Shown: positions 41,133 through 50,241 of the stretch, in pieces
Layout of the letters: each line of letters starts with the position of its first letter
How positions within the stretch are numbered: position 1 is the first letter of the stretch
NCBI GenBank assembly: GCA_036564245.1
Contig: DATCKU010000081.1
Coordinates: 1 to 64,000, forward strand
Reading direction: 5' to 3'
Source: Thermasporomyces sp036564245
GTDB taxonomy: Bacteria > Actinomycetota > Actinomycetes > Propionibacteriales > Actinopolymorphaceae
Length of the DNA stretch: 64,000 nucleotides
The notes under the pieces: generated by a model
What the model was told of the DNA's origin: nothing
Database searches by the model: none
What the model saw: the letters and a program-made list of their open reading frames with translations, nothing else
Translations under genes and position numbers: made by a program

Positions 41133-42569
41133 TCACGACTTGTCGGATGGTCTGGACGAAAGCCGACCCGACCGGCTACGGAGTGTCGGAGGGAGGAAGT
41201 TCTTCAGCTGGTTCCCGCGCCTGCGGGCCCAGCCGACGCCCCAGCCATACGCACAGACGAGAACCCACCCATCCGGACCGGGGTCGGGAATCTCGACCCC
41301 GCTGACGTACGCCTGCCATCGCGGGTCGTCTGGGGCCCAGTCGGCTGCCTCGACGACCCGACCCGCGTCCAGGTACCCGGCCAGTGCCTGCGCGGGCTCG
41401 AACCTGCCGGGTCGGGCCCGACCCAACGGGAGACCCGGGCGGGTCAGTGCGTCGTCAGGCAGACCAGAGGGTGTGGCGGGCCGGGCGAACACTCGATCAT
41501 CGCGTACGACGATCGGCAGGGCGAGGAGTTCGGGAACGGTCGCTGCCGCGAATGCTCTCCAGGACGCCGCGGCCGACTCCGATGTGGACTGGCGCGCCCG
41601 CCGGCGCCGATCTCGCCCGCCCGCCGCGGCGAGAGGCTCGGCCGGGGCATCCGCGTCACGCCGCAGGAGCGCGACGAAGTGGCCCTCGCCGGCCACCCGG
41701 TGCGGCCAGAGCCGGGCGGTCCGATCGGTCGGCACACCGCCCACGCGTATCCCCTTGGCGAACCCCTGCGTACAGTCCTCGATCGTCCACCCTGGGTTGT
41801 CCGCGAGGAACGCCGCGATCCGCTCCTCGTTCTCCTCAACGGCGAAGGTGCACGTGCTGTAGACGAGCACGCCACCAGGGGCCACGAGCTTTCCCGCCTC
41901 GGCGAGCAACCGGGCCTGACGGCGCGCCGAGCCCTGTACGGCGGCGACACTCCAGTGCCGGATCGCCTCCGGGTCGCGGCGGAACATGCCCTCACCCGTA
42001 CACGGGGCGTCGAGCAGCACGCCGTCGAAGCCCGCTGGAGCGAGCCGGGCGAGGTCGGCGATCGACCGGCTGCACGTCACGACGTTGGCGGCGCCCCAGC
42101 GATCGAGGTTCTGGTGCAGCGCCCCGAGGCGGCCGCGTTCGACCTCGTTCGCCACGACGACGCCGTCGGGGCCGACCAGCTCGGTGAGCCGGGTGGTCTT
42201 GCCGCCCGGCGCCGCGGCCAGATCGATCACAGCCGCTCCGGATCTCCTCTCGGCGAGGCCACGCGCCAGGATCTCCGCCGGGCTCATCGCCGACGGCTCC
42301 TGCAGGTAGAACAGGCCTGCCCGGTGCGCCGGGTGATCGCCCAGCCGGAGGGGCACCCCAGCAGGAAGTACAGATCCGGTGTCACACCACGGCACGGGTT
42401 CGAGCGGAATGTCGAGGATGACGTCGAGCTGAGCCGCCGACACCTTGCCGGCGTTGCGTCGCAGGCCGCGTACATGTGGCTTGCTGGCAGCGGCGAGGAA
42501 GTCAGGCAGCTCGTCGCCAAGCACTTCTCGCAGCCGAGATACGAACTCGTCCGGCAGCCTGTGCGTCAC
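41133..42569 (-). CDS. RsmF/NSUN-like RNA (cytosine-5)-methyltransferase
   Basis: This 478-residue SAM-dependent m5C methyltransferase acts on rRNA or tRNA. The SAM site is DLAAAPGGKTTRL, motif IV is LLDAPCTGEG (product-release cysteine) and motif VI is VYSTCTFAVEENE (nucleophile). The C-terminal portion (about 330-478) resembles the RsmF RNA-binding extension. GTG 42569 follows GAGGAG and opens with the conserved HRLPDEFVSRLREVLGDE; longer in-frame starts to 42665 are less likely. Confidence 0.92.
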   Translation of the reverse strand: MTHRLPDEFVSRLREVLGDELPDFLAAASKPHVRGLRRNAGKVSAAQLDVILDIPLEPVPWCDTGSVLPAGVPLRLGDHPAHRAGLFYLQEPSAMSPAEILARGLAERRSGAAVIDLAAAPGGKTTRLTELVGPDGVVVANEVERGRLGALHQNLDRWGAANVVTCSRSIADLARLAPAGFDGVLLDAPCTGEGMFRRDPEAIRHWSVAAVQGSARRQARLLAEAGKLVAPGGVLVYSTCTFAVEENEERIAAFLADNPGWTIEDCTQGFAKGIRVGGVPTDRTARLWPHRVAGEGHFVALLRRDADAPAEPLAAAGGRDRRRRARQSTSESAAASWRAFAAATVPELLALPIVVRDDRVFARPATPSGLPDDALTRPGLPLGRARPGRFEPAQALAGYLDAGRVVEAADWAPDDPRWQAYVSGVEIPDPGPDGWVLVCAYGWGVGWARRRGNQLKNFLPPTLRSRSGRLSSRPSDKS

Positions 42570-42718
42570 CCGCGTACTCCTCAACGTCCGGTCAGATTGG
42601 GTACCGCCAGTGGTCCGCGCCGGGATTAGTTTCCCGACGCCCACGCGCCCTGGCGCTACCGCCACATCGTGGCAGTCGGCGCCTTGGCTGGTCCTTAAGA
42701 GGTGCGGTCGCCGCGCGC

Positions 42719-44104
42719 CTATGTGGGGAAGACTCGCGACGGTCGTTTGGGGAACAACGCCTCGAAGAATCCCCGCACCTCACCTTTGACCCAGACGTCG
42801 GGGTAGGCAGACCTGAGCTCGTCGAGCGAGCTGTATCCGAAGAGCAGGCGCAAGAAGGCCAACGTGGGTATGCCCGCACTGGCCGAATCGTCGTACGGGC
42901 CGAAACGGTGCTGGCTCACCGTCTCCAGACTGCCCTTGACGAACGTCAGCCGCAGCCCACCACGGTACGAGTCGATCAGCAGCTCACCGTCGTAACCGGC
43001 GTACGAGGAGTCGGCGATACGACGTTCCAGCGCCGGGGTGATCCGGCCGAGCAGGCGCGGCAGGTCAGGCACACGTACGTACCACGCGTACGGCGGCTCC
43101 CGATGAGGCAGCCAGCCAGCCGGCAATGCGTCGTACAACGGATGTTCTCGACCCAGCTCGAGCACCACTTTCCGCAGCGGCTTGTCCGATGGATGCGCAG
43201 GAATCTGCTCGCCCAGCGTTCGGAGAGCTCGTAGTAGTGACGGCACCATGGCCGACACGTTCGTGCCCGGAGCGAACGCCGCCAGGTAGACCCGAATGCT
43301 GTCCCCGGACCGTTGGCAGGGCGTCACGATGAACCCACATCGATCACCGCGATCGGTCTCGATGACCCGGATGCGCAAATAGCTCAGCAACGGGCCGGGC
43401 TCCTGCTCTGCGGCGATGTGATAGCGCCAGAAGGCATCCGGCAGCACGGTCGTGACCAGGCTGTCGCGCTGCTGGTGTCGATAGCAGTCGGCGAGGAACG
43501 ACACCTCGTCGGCTCGCGCTGGGCGGAGCCGGTACGCCACGGCCTCCGGCTGGCCATCCTGCGCTCCCGGCGCCTCCGGCAGCATGGTCACGGGTACGGC
43601 TGTCTGCCCACCGAGATCCACGGCGTACTCGTAGCCGAACTGACGGTAGAAGTACGGGATGCCCGTGATGGCCTGCACCAACGTCTGATCCTCTTCACAC
43701 CGTTCGTGCAGCGCCGCGAAGGCTGCGCGGATCAGACCTCTGTTGCGGTACTCGGGATCGGTCGCCACGATCTCCGGACGCCCGACGGGCAGGCTGATGC
43801 CGTCGAACTCCCACTCCTCACGCAGGTAACACGCACATGCGACGACCTGATCATCGCGCTGGGTGTCCTCGACCAGTATGAAATCACCCGGACCCATGAA
43901 CGGATAGTCGCCGCGCATGTAGCGACGGACCAAGTCCTGCAGCGAGCGGTCGGGCGCGTCATCCGGGCGACGACGGAAGGCATGGCCGACCAGCCTGGTG
44001 ATCCTCTCGGTGTCGTCCGCTCGCGACCACCGCAGAGTGAGGCCGTTGCCGAGCTCTCGCGGCGGCTTCGAAGAATCGGACGAATCGAGCGAACGACCAG
44101 CCAT
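42719..44104 (-). CDS. Eis-like tandem-GNAT N-acetyltransferase
   Basis: This 461-residue protein has the Eis layout: an N-terminal GNAT domain with the acetyl-CoA pattern PEYRNRGLIRAAFAALH (around residue 117), a degenerate second GNAT domain and a C-terminal SCP2-like fold ending near the carboxy-terminus. Such enzymes acetylate amines, including aminoglycosides in mycobacteria, and protein lysines; the substrate here is unknown. The gene is divergent from the S9 peptidase gene. Confidence 0.88.
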   Translation of the reverse strand: MAGRSLDSSDSSKPPRELGNGLTLRWSRADDTERITRLVGHAFRRRPDDAPDRSLQDLVRRYMRGDYPFMGPGDFILVEDTQRDDQVVACACYLREEWEFDGISLPVGRPEIVATDPEYRNRGLIRAAFAALHERCEEDQTLVQAITGIPYFYRQFGYEYAVDLGGQTAVPVTMLPEAPGAQDGQPEAVAYRLRPARADEVSFLADCYRHQQRDSLVTTVLPDAFWRYHIAAEQEPGPLLSYLRIRVIETDRGDRCGFIVTPCQRSGDSIRVYLAAFAPGTNVSAMVPSLLRALRTLGEQIPAHPSDKPLRKVVLELGREHPLYDALPAGWLPHREPPYAWYVRVPDLPRLLGRITPALERRIADSSYAGYDGELLIDSYRGGLRLTFVKGSLETVSQHRFGPYDDSASAGIPTLAFLRLLFGYSSLDELRSAYPDVWVKGEVRGFFEALFPKRPSRVFPT

Positions 44105-44249
44105 TCGGTCACGCTACCGTGCCCACGACGCGTTCTCACCTGGATTACGGCTGAGCCAGACGCCATGATCCAGAAGCCGGAGCTCCCTCTCGGCATGGGG
44201 TTTCGGTGGGCCGTGAGCCATGGCGGGACCGACAGGTAAGGTCGTCGAC

Positions 44250-46391
44250 ATGTCGACATCGTTGGCTCGGCCGACCCCGCCACGCCCTGCCAAGCGACCG
44301 CACGTTCACCGCCACCACGGCGACGAGCGGGTCGACGAGTATGCGTGGCTGCGCGAACGCGACAATCCCGAGACGGTAGCCCATCTGGAAGCCGAGAACG
44401 CCTACACCGAAAAGGTTCTCGCGCACCTCGAAGGCCTGCGGGAGGAGCTGTTCGAGGAGTACCGCTCCCGTATCAAGGAGACCGACGAGGACGTGCCGGC
44501 CCGCGACGGCGCGTGGGAGTACTACACCCGGACCGTCAAAGGGCTGCAGTACCCCATCTTCGCTCGGCAGCCGTTGGGCGCCGGCCCGCCCGGCGGTGAG
44601 AAGGAGCACGTGCTTCTTGACTGCAACGAGGCGGCAAAGGGCATGGAGTACTTCGCCCTCGGCGCCTTCGCGGTCTCCCCCGGTGGTCGGCTCCTCGCCT
44701 ACTCGGTCGACACCAACGGCAGCGAGGAGTTCACGCTCTACATCAAAGACCTCGAGACCGGCGAGTTGCTGCCCGACGTCATCGCTCCGACGGGCTACGG
44801 CGCGCAGTGGTCAGCTGACGAGCAGTTCCTCTTCTACACCACGCTCGACGCTGCGCACCGCCCGTGGAAGCTGTGGCGGCACCGGCTGGGCACCGACCCT
44901 GCGGAGGACGTCTGCCTCTACACCGAGGAGGACGAGGCCTTCTACCTCAGCATCGGGCGGACCCGTTCCCGCACCTGGCTGGTCATGGGCCTGCACGCCG
45001 CCGAGTCCAGCGAGATCCACGTCCTGCCCACGACGGAGCCGGAGGGTGACTGGCGCCTCGTTGCACGCCGCCGCCCAGGCGTGGAATACACCCTGGACCA
45101 TCACGGCGACCGCTTTCTCATCGTCACCAATGATCAAGGACCCGACTTCCGCCTCGCACAGGCGCCTGTCGACGACCCACGCCCCGAACGCTGGTCGACC
45201 GTCATCGCCCACCAGGAAGGCGTTCGCATCGCCTCGGTCGACGCCTTCGCCCGGCACGTCGTCGTGTCCTTGCGCGAGGACGGTCGCACGGAGTTGGACG
45301 TGATCGAGGCCGATGCGCTCCCACGGCTGCCTGGGCCGCAGGACGACGGTGACCGGGCCGTGAGCGTGCAGCGGCGCCGCATCGCGTTCGAGGAACCGAT
45401 CTACACGGTCGATCTGGGCGTCAACCGGGAGTTCGACACGAGCACCATCCGCATCGAGTACACCTCCCTCACGACGCCGAACTCGATCATCGACGTCGAC
45501 CTCGACACCGACACCCGAACGCTACGCAAGCAGCAGCCGGTCCTGGGGGTCGACCTGTCCCGCTACCGATCTGCTCGGGAGTGGGCGACCGCGCCAGACG
45601 GCACGAAGGTGCCGATCTCGATCGTGTGGCGAGACGACCGGCCCCAGGGTGGTCCGCTGCTCTTGTACGGGTACGGGTCCTACGAGCACTCGCTGGATCC
45701 GTGGTTCTCCACCCTGCGGCTGTCGCTGCTGGACCGCGGGGTGGCTTTTGCCATCGCCCACGTCCGTGGCGGTGGCGAGATGGGACGCGCGTGGTACGAC
45801 CACGGCAAGAAGCTCGAGAAGCCCAATACCTTCACCGACTTCATCGCCTGCGCGGACTACCTCGTGGAGACCGGATGGACGACCCGCGACAAGCTCGCGA
45901 TCCGTGGTGGGTCGGCTGGTGGCCTCCTCATCGGCGCGGTACTCAACCTCCGTCCGGACCTGTGCGCGGCAGCCGTGGCCGAGGTGCCGTTCGTCGACGC
46001 GCTGACGACGATCCTCGACCCGTCCCTGCCGCTCACCGTGCGCGAGTGGGACGAGTGGGGAAACCCGCTCGAGGATCCCGAGGTGTATGCGGTGATGAAG
46101 TCGTACGCCCCGTACGACAACGTGGCCCACGCCCGCTACCCCGCGATCTACGCCACAGCCGGACTCAACGACCCGCGGGTGAGCTACTGGGAGCCGGCCA
46201 AGTGGGTTGCCCGGCTGCGTGATCGCATGACCGGTGGAGGGCCCGTGCTCCTCAAGACCGAGCTTGGCGCGGGCCACGGCGGGCCATCGGGTCGGTACGA
46301 CGCCTGGAAGGACGAGGCAGGCATTCAGGCGTTCCTTCTCGACGCGCTTGGTGTCGTCGAAAGCTCCGCTTCCCCTGGGGACGGTCCCTGA
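44250..46391 (+). CDS. Oligopeptidase B-like S9 prolyl oligopeptidase
   Basis: This 713-residue cytoplasmic serine peptidase has an N-terminal seven-bladed propeller (about 75-420) and a C-terminal alpha/beta hydrolase. The catalytic triad is Ser555 (GGSAGG), Asp641 (LNDPRV) and His676 (GAGHGG). Family signatures are YGSYEHS and the AHVRGGGEMGRAWY stretch. Oligopeptidase B enzymes cleave short peptides after basic residues. ATG 44250 starts MSTSLARPTPP. Its stop is followed by the hairpin-rich intergenic region. Confidence 0.93.
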   Translation: MSTSLARPTPPRPAKRPHVHRHHGDERVDEYAWLRERDNPETVAHLEAENAYTEKVLAHLEGLREELFEEYRSRIKETDEDVPARDGAWEYYTRTVKGLQYPIFARQPLGAGPPGGEKEHVLLDCNEAAKGMEYFALGAFAVSPGGRLLAYSVDTNGSEEFTLYIKDLETGELLPDVIAPTGYGAQWSADEQFLFYTTLDAAHRPWKLWRHRLGTDPAEDVCLYTEEDEAFYLSIGRTRSRTWLVMGLHAAESSEIHVLPTTEPEGDWRLVARRRPGVEYTLDHHGDRFLIVTNDQGPDFRLAQAPVDDPRPERWSTVIAHQEGVRIASVDAFARHVVVSLREDGRTELDVIEADALPRLPGPQDDGDRAVSVQRRRIAFEEPIYTVDLGVNREFDTSTIRIEYTSLTTPNSIIDVDLDTDTRTLRKQQPVLGVDLSRYRSAREWATAPDGTKVPISIVWRDDRPQGGPLLLYGYGSYEHSLDPWFSTLRLSLLDRGVAFAIAHVRGGGEMGRAWYDHGKKLEKPNTFTDFIACADYLVETGWTTRDKLAIRGGSAGGLLIGAVLNLRPDLCAAAVAEVPFVDALTTILDPSLPLTVREWDEWGNPLEDPEVYAVMKSYAPYDNVAHARYPAIYATAGLNDPRVSYWEPAKWVARLRDRMTGGGPVLLKTELGAGHGGPSGRYDAWKDEAGIQAFLLDALGVVESSASPGDGP

Positions 46392-46866
46392 CCGGTTGAG
46401 AACATCCTGTCTAGGCGCAGCGGCACGTCCATGATCACGGCTGCCGCCCGTGCGTCGACCCCAGCTCGGATCTCGGCGCGAGCGCCACTGGGATGAGTTT
46501 GTCGAGATGAGGCGCGTCTTCTTTGTGTCGGGGCACGCTGCGCACCCCCGAGAGCGCAGCGTGCCCCTCGACTCACCCAGAAATCGCTTTCGTCGACCGC
46601 TGATCCTCGCTGACGAGCACGGCCCCGGGGGGCCTGAGCGGCGGGTTGCGCCCTCAGGCCCCCATCTCGTCAGCGGTACGGCAACGTGCGGCCGGCCTAC
46701 TCCCTCCCAACAGGCCGGCCCGAGGCACGCGAATGCCTCCCCCATGCGATGGGGCGTGGGACATGAGCATGCCGTGTCGCCCTAGCGCATCGCTGTCATC
46801 TCGCTGACGCCGATCGCCGGACTCTGTGCGCCCGCGAGCTGGCCGATGTGGCGGCCGTACGAAGCG
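46392..46866. other. 475-base convergent intergenic region with four hairpins
   Basis: Four perfect stems occur in sequence: 46530-46543 with 46554-46567 (14 bp), 46628-46638 with 46653-46663 (11 bp), 46690-46698 with 46712-46720 (9 bp), and 46740-46745 with 46749-46754 (6 bp). No U-tracts follow. They lie between the convergent S9 peptidase and SARP regulator genes, so transcription termination from both sides is one reading and a structured RNA is another. No coding frame is supported. Confidence 0.65.
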
Positions 46867-49800
46867 TCAGGCGCTTGACCCTTTCAGAGCGGTGCGCGCC
46901 CGCTCGTACGCGTTGCGGAGACGTTCCTCGTGTGTCGTCGGACCGACATCCGCGAAGGCGGGAGCAATGCGTTCCATCAGCGTGATGACGTCGGCCATCC
47001 GATTCGCGGCGAGGTATGCCTCGGCGAGACTGGCCGACGCCGCCACCTCGCCGAACCGGTCGCCCAGCTTGGTGAACTCGTCGAGTGCCTCCTCGGCCAG
47101 AATCACAGCACGGTCCGTCTCGCCTCGCGCACTCGCGACTCGAGCCGCCATCGACGACGCGTAGGCCCGGGCGCGGTGGTCGGATACGTCCGCCAGCACC
47201 GCCAAGCTCGTCTCCGCCGCCTGCGCGGCCTTGCCAAGGTCACCTTGCTCCAGGGCGTGCCGCGCCATGCGATGCAACACCAAGGCCTGGTCGACCGGAC
47301 CGCCGAGCTCACGCGCGATGGCGAGCGTCTCCTCGAAGAGCGGCCAGGCCTCCTCGTAACGTCCGTGCTGGGCAAGAAGGGATGCGTACTCTCGAGCGGC
47401 CGTCGCGTAGGCACCCCGGTGGCCACTCGCCCGACCGGCATCGAACGCCGCCCTGGCGTGGCGCAAAGCAACGTCGTGTTCGCCTTGCTGCTGCCGAAAG
47501 TGCGCCAACGCCGCGAGCGCATACGCCTCGTCGAGGGGGTCGGCGAGCCGATGGAACACCTCGGCCGCCTGGGCCAACGCGTCGAGCACGGCATCGTCCA
47601 CCCGTCGCGTCGTCACCTGCATCGCACGCTGCCACGTCGCCCGCCAGGCCATCCGTTCGTCGCCCGCGGCCTTCGCCGCCATGGCCACCTGGTCGAACAG
47701 TTCGACAACCCGGGCATGGGGCAGCTGAAGGTCAAGGGTGGTCAGCACCCGTTCGGCCAGGTGCGAGGCCTCGAGGTACCACCCCTGGTCGACGCTCTGC
47801 CGGATCGCCCACACGAGCAGCCGCTGCTCGGCACACATCCACGCCGCGCCATCATGCGTCAGGCGGCGGACCACGTTCGGCTCGAGGATGCGCGGCGGCT
47901 CCACAGGATCGACCGGAGCCTCGTCGAACGACAGTGCCGGCACATTCCGATGTGCAGCGTCGGCAAGCTGGAGCAAGGCATCCACAAGTCGGTGTGTCGT
48001 CTCGACGTTGCCTGGTCCGTCATCGGATTGCGCAAGTTCCGACGCATACAGGCCAATCAAGTCGTGCATCCGGTGCCGGGGCTCGCCTGTGGCGTCGACT
48101 CCCGTCTCGGTGACGAGGTTCGCCTGGACGAGTTCCTCCAGCGCTCTCTCCGCGTCTTGGCGTCTGTCCTCACCCAGCACGACCTCCACCACCCAGGCCG
48201 GAACCTCCTCGCATGCGATCAGTCCGAGCCGGCGCAGGGCGAGACGACCAATCTCCGACAGCCCGGCATAGCTCAACGCAAGGCTTGCGCGAACCTCGAG
48301 GTCACCGACCCGCAGCTCGTCCAGCCGACGACGCTCGTCGGCGAGTCGTTCGGCGAGCAAGCGCAGTCCCGCGGCCGGTCGGGTCAAGAGCCTGGCCGCG
48401 ACGATGCGCACGGCCAAGGGCAGACCGCCACAGGCGGCGACGATGGTACGGGCGGCGTCGGGATCCCAGGACCCGTCGCGATCTGAGCCCCGACCAGGTC
48501 GCACCAGACGCCTGAAGAGAGCGAGCGCCTCATCGCACGCCAACGGCTCCAGGCGCAGGTTGACCACTCCAGGCACGTCGGGCAGGAGGCGACGACTGGT
48601 GACGAGCACGGCGCTGCCGGCAGTTCCGGGAACCAACGGCACGACCTGGCCCGCGCGCACGGCGTCGTCCAGCACCAGCAGGACCCGTCGATCCGCAAGC
48701 CTGGCCCGGAAGGCAGCGGCACGTGCCTCGAGGTCGTCGGGCACCTCGTCCCGGGTGGCGCCGGTCGCGAGGAGCAGCTCGCCCAGGACCTCGGCCGGGT
48801 CGCGTCCGGTCGTGCCGTGCCGCGAATCGTGAGAACCAGTCAGCCGTACGAAGAACTGCCCGTCGGGGAACTCCTGGCGCAACCGATGCGCGATGCGTAC
48901 GGCGACGGAGGTCTTGCCGGTGCCCGGAGCTCCCGTGATGGCCACGACCGGCACACCCACCGCATCGGAGCTGTCATCGGAACGCACGAGCTGGGAGATG
49001 ACCGAGCCGATGAGGTCCTCGCGGCCGACGAAATCCTGCAGGTCGGCCGGGAGCTGGCAGATGGCCCGCCATGCCAACGGCACCGCAGACGTCACGGTGA
49101 GGTGCGAGGACTGCGGGACCGCGAGGAGCTCCGGGTCCTCCGCGAGGATCCGCTGGTGAAGCGTACGAGTCTCGGCGGCGGGCTCCAGACCCAGCTCCTC
49201 GACCAGCACGGCGCGCAGCCTGGCGTAGGCGTCCAGCGCCTCGGCCTGGCGGCGGGAGCGATACAACGCGAGCATGAGTTGCTGCCAGAAGCGCTCTCGT
49301 AGCCGGTGCTCGGTGGTGAGGCCGGTGAGCTCGCCGACGAGCTCGGCATGTCGACCCAATGCGAGCTCAGCGTCGATCCGGCGTTCCAAGACATGAAGGC
49401 GCCGTTCCTCGAGCTGCGGTGCCACATCGCGTTGCAGGGATTCCGACGGGATGTCGACGAGGGCAGGCCCGCGCCACAGGTCGAGTGCCCTGGTGAGCAG
49501 GCTGAGAACGGTCGACGGATCATGTGCCTGGCGATCGGCTTCGGCGACGAGCTGGTTGAACAGTCCGAGGTCCACCTGCTCGGGTGGCACTTCGATGAGG
49601 TAGCCCTCTGGCCGGGTGCGAATGGGTCGGATCGTGGACACGCCGGAGCCGGAGTCGTCGCCGGCGAGGAGTCGTCGCAACCGCATGACGTACGTATGGA
49701 GGGTGGCGCGAGCGGTTGGTGGTGGAGCCTGACCCCACAGCCGCTCGACGAGCTCGTCGACCGGCACCAGCCGGTTCGACGACACGAGCAGCGTCGCGAG

Positions 49801-49893
49801 CAGACAGCGAAGTTTGCCGGCTCGAATGCCGACCACGTGGCTCCCACGCAAGACTTCCAGCGGCCCGAGGATCCGGTACGACAGCTCGTTCAC
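46867..49893 (-). CDS. AfsR/SARP-family transcriptional regulator with NB-ARC and TPR domains
   Basis: This large regulator of about 1008 residues has an N-terminal winged helix (SYRILGPLEVLRG to about residue 95), a BTAD domain (about 100-245), an NB-ARC/STAND ATPase with P-loop GAPGTGKTS (about 317-325) and DDAV Walker B-like region, and a C-terminal TPR array (about 700-1000). AfsR-type regulators activate secondary metabolism genes or the adjacent gene. GTG 49893 is chosen because upstream codons to 49998 look non-conserved. It is divergent from a secreted amidase. Confidence 0.93.
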   Translation of the reverse strand: MNELSYRILGPLEVLRGSHVVGIRAGKLRCLLATLLVSSNRLVPVDELVERLWGQAPPPTARATLHTYVMRLRRLLAGDDSGSGVSTIRPIRTRPEGYLIEVPPEQVDLGLFNQLVAEADRQAHDPSTVLSLLTRALDLWRGPALVDIPSESLQRDVAPQLEERRLHVLERRIDAELALGRHAELVGELTGLTTEHRLRERFWQQLMLALYRSRRQAEALDAYARLRAVLVEELGLEPAAETRTLHQRILAEDPELLAVPQSSHLTVTSAVPLAWRAICQLPADLQDFVGREDLIGSVISQLVRSDDSSDAVGVPVVAITGAPGTGKTSVAVRIAHRLRQEFPDGQFFVRLTGSHDSRHGTTGRDPAEVLGELLLATGATRDEVPDDLEARAAAFRARLADRRVLLVLDDAVRAGQVVPLVPGTAGSAVLVTSRRLLPDVPGVVNLRLEPLACDEALALFRRLVRPGRGSDRDGSWDPDAARTIVAACGGLPLAVRIVAARLLTRPAAGLRLLAERLADERRRLDELRVGDLEVRASLALSYAGLSEIGRLALRRLGLIACEEVPAWVVEVVLGEDRRQDAERALEELVQANLVTETGVDATGEPRHRMHDLIGLYASELAQSDDGPGNVETTHRLVDALLQLADAAHRNVPALSFDEAPVDPVEPPRILEPNVVRRLTHDGAAWMCAEQRLLVWAIRQSVDQGWYLEASHLAERVLTTLDLQLPHARVVELFDQVAMAAKAAGDERMAWRATWQRAMQVTTRRVDDAVLDALAQAAEVFHRLADPLDEAYALAALAHFRQQQGEHDVALRHARAAFDAGRASGHRGAYATAAREYASLLAQHGRYEEAWPLFEETLAIARELGGPVDQALVLHRMARHALEQGDLGKAAQAAETSLAVLADVSDHRARAYASSMAARVASARGETDRAVILAEEALDEFTKLGDRFGEVAASASLAEAYLAANRMADVITLMERIAPAFADVGPTTHEERLRNAYERARTALKGSSA

Positions 49894-50241
49894 GTCCTGC
49901 GGCCCTTCCCTCCCGCCGTGTCCCCGTCGCGGCACGACCACACCATGCGAAGACGGTACGGACCGACGTGACCAGCGAGCACTGCCGGAAATACTCATCT
50001 CGCCGGGCTCGGCAACCTAAGTACCGGCCGACAGTCGACTCGGGCACCAGCTATCGACGCGGCACCATCAGGTGGCCAAACGGTGCTCAGTCTATTGACC
50101 AGGACGACGTTGCCGATCACTCTTGAGCGTGGAGTTTGCGGAGGGTGCACCACATCGACAGATCAGGCGTGATCTTGAAGCGTTCTGGCGATGCTCTCGA
50201 GAGCACCAGAACTCTTCACCGTCAACTGGAGGTCGGTTGTT
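49894..50241. other. 348-base divergent intergenic region
   Basis: This gap lies between the SARP and amidase starts. It must hold both promoters. I see no RNA gene, conserved operator or strong palindrome; the only clear element is GGAGG at 50228-50232 before the amidase start. Confidence 0.5.
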
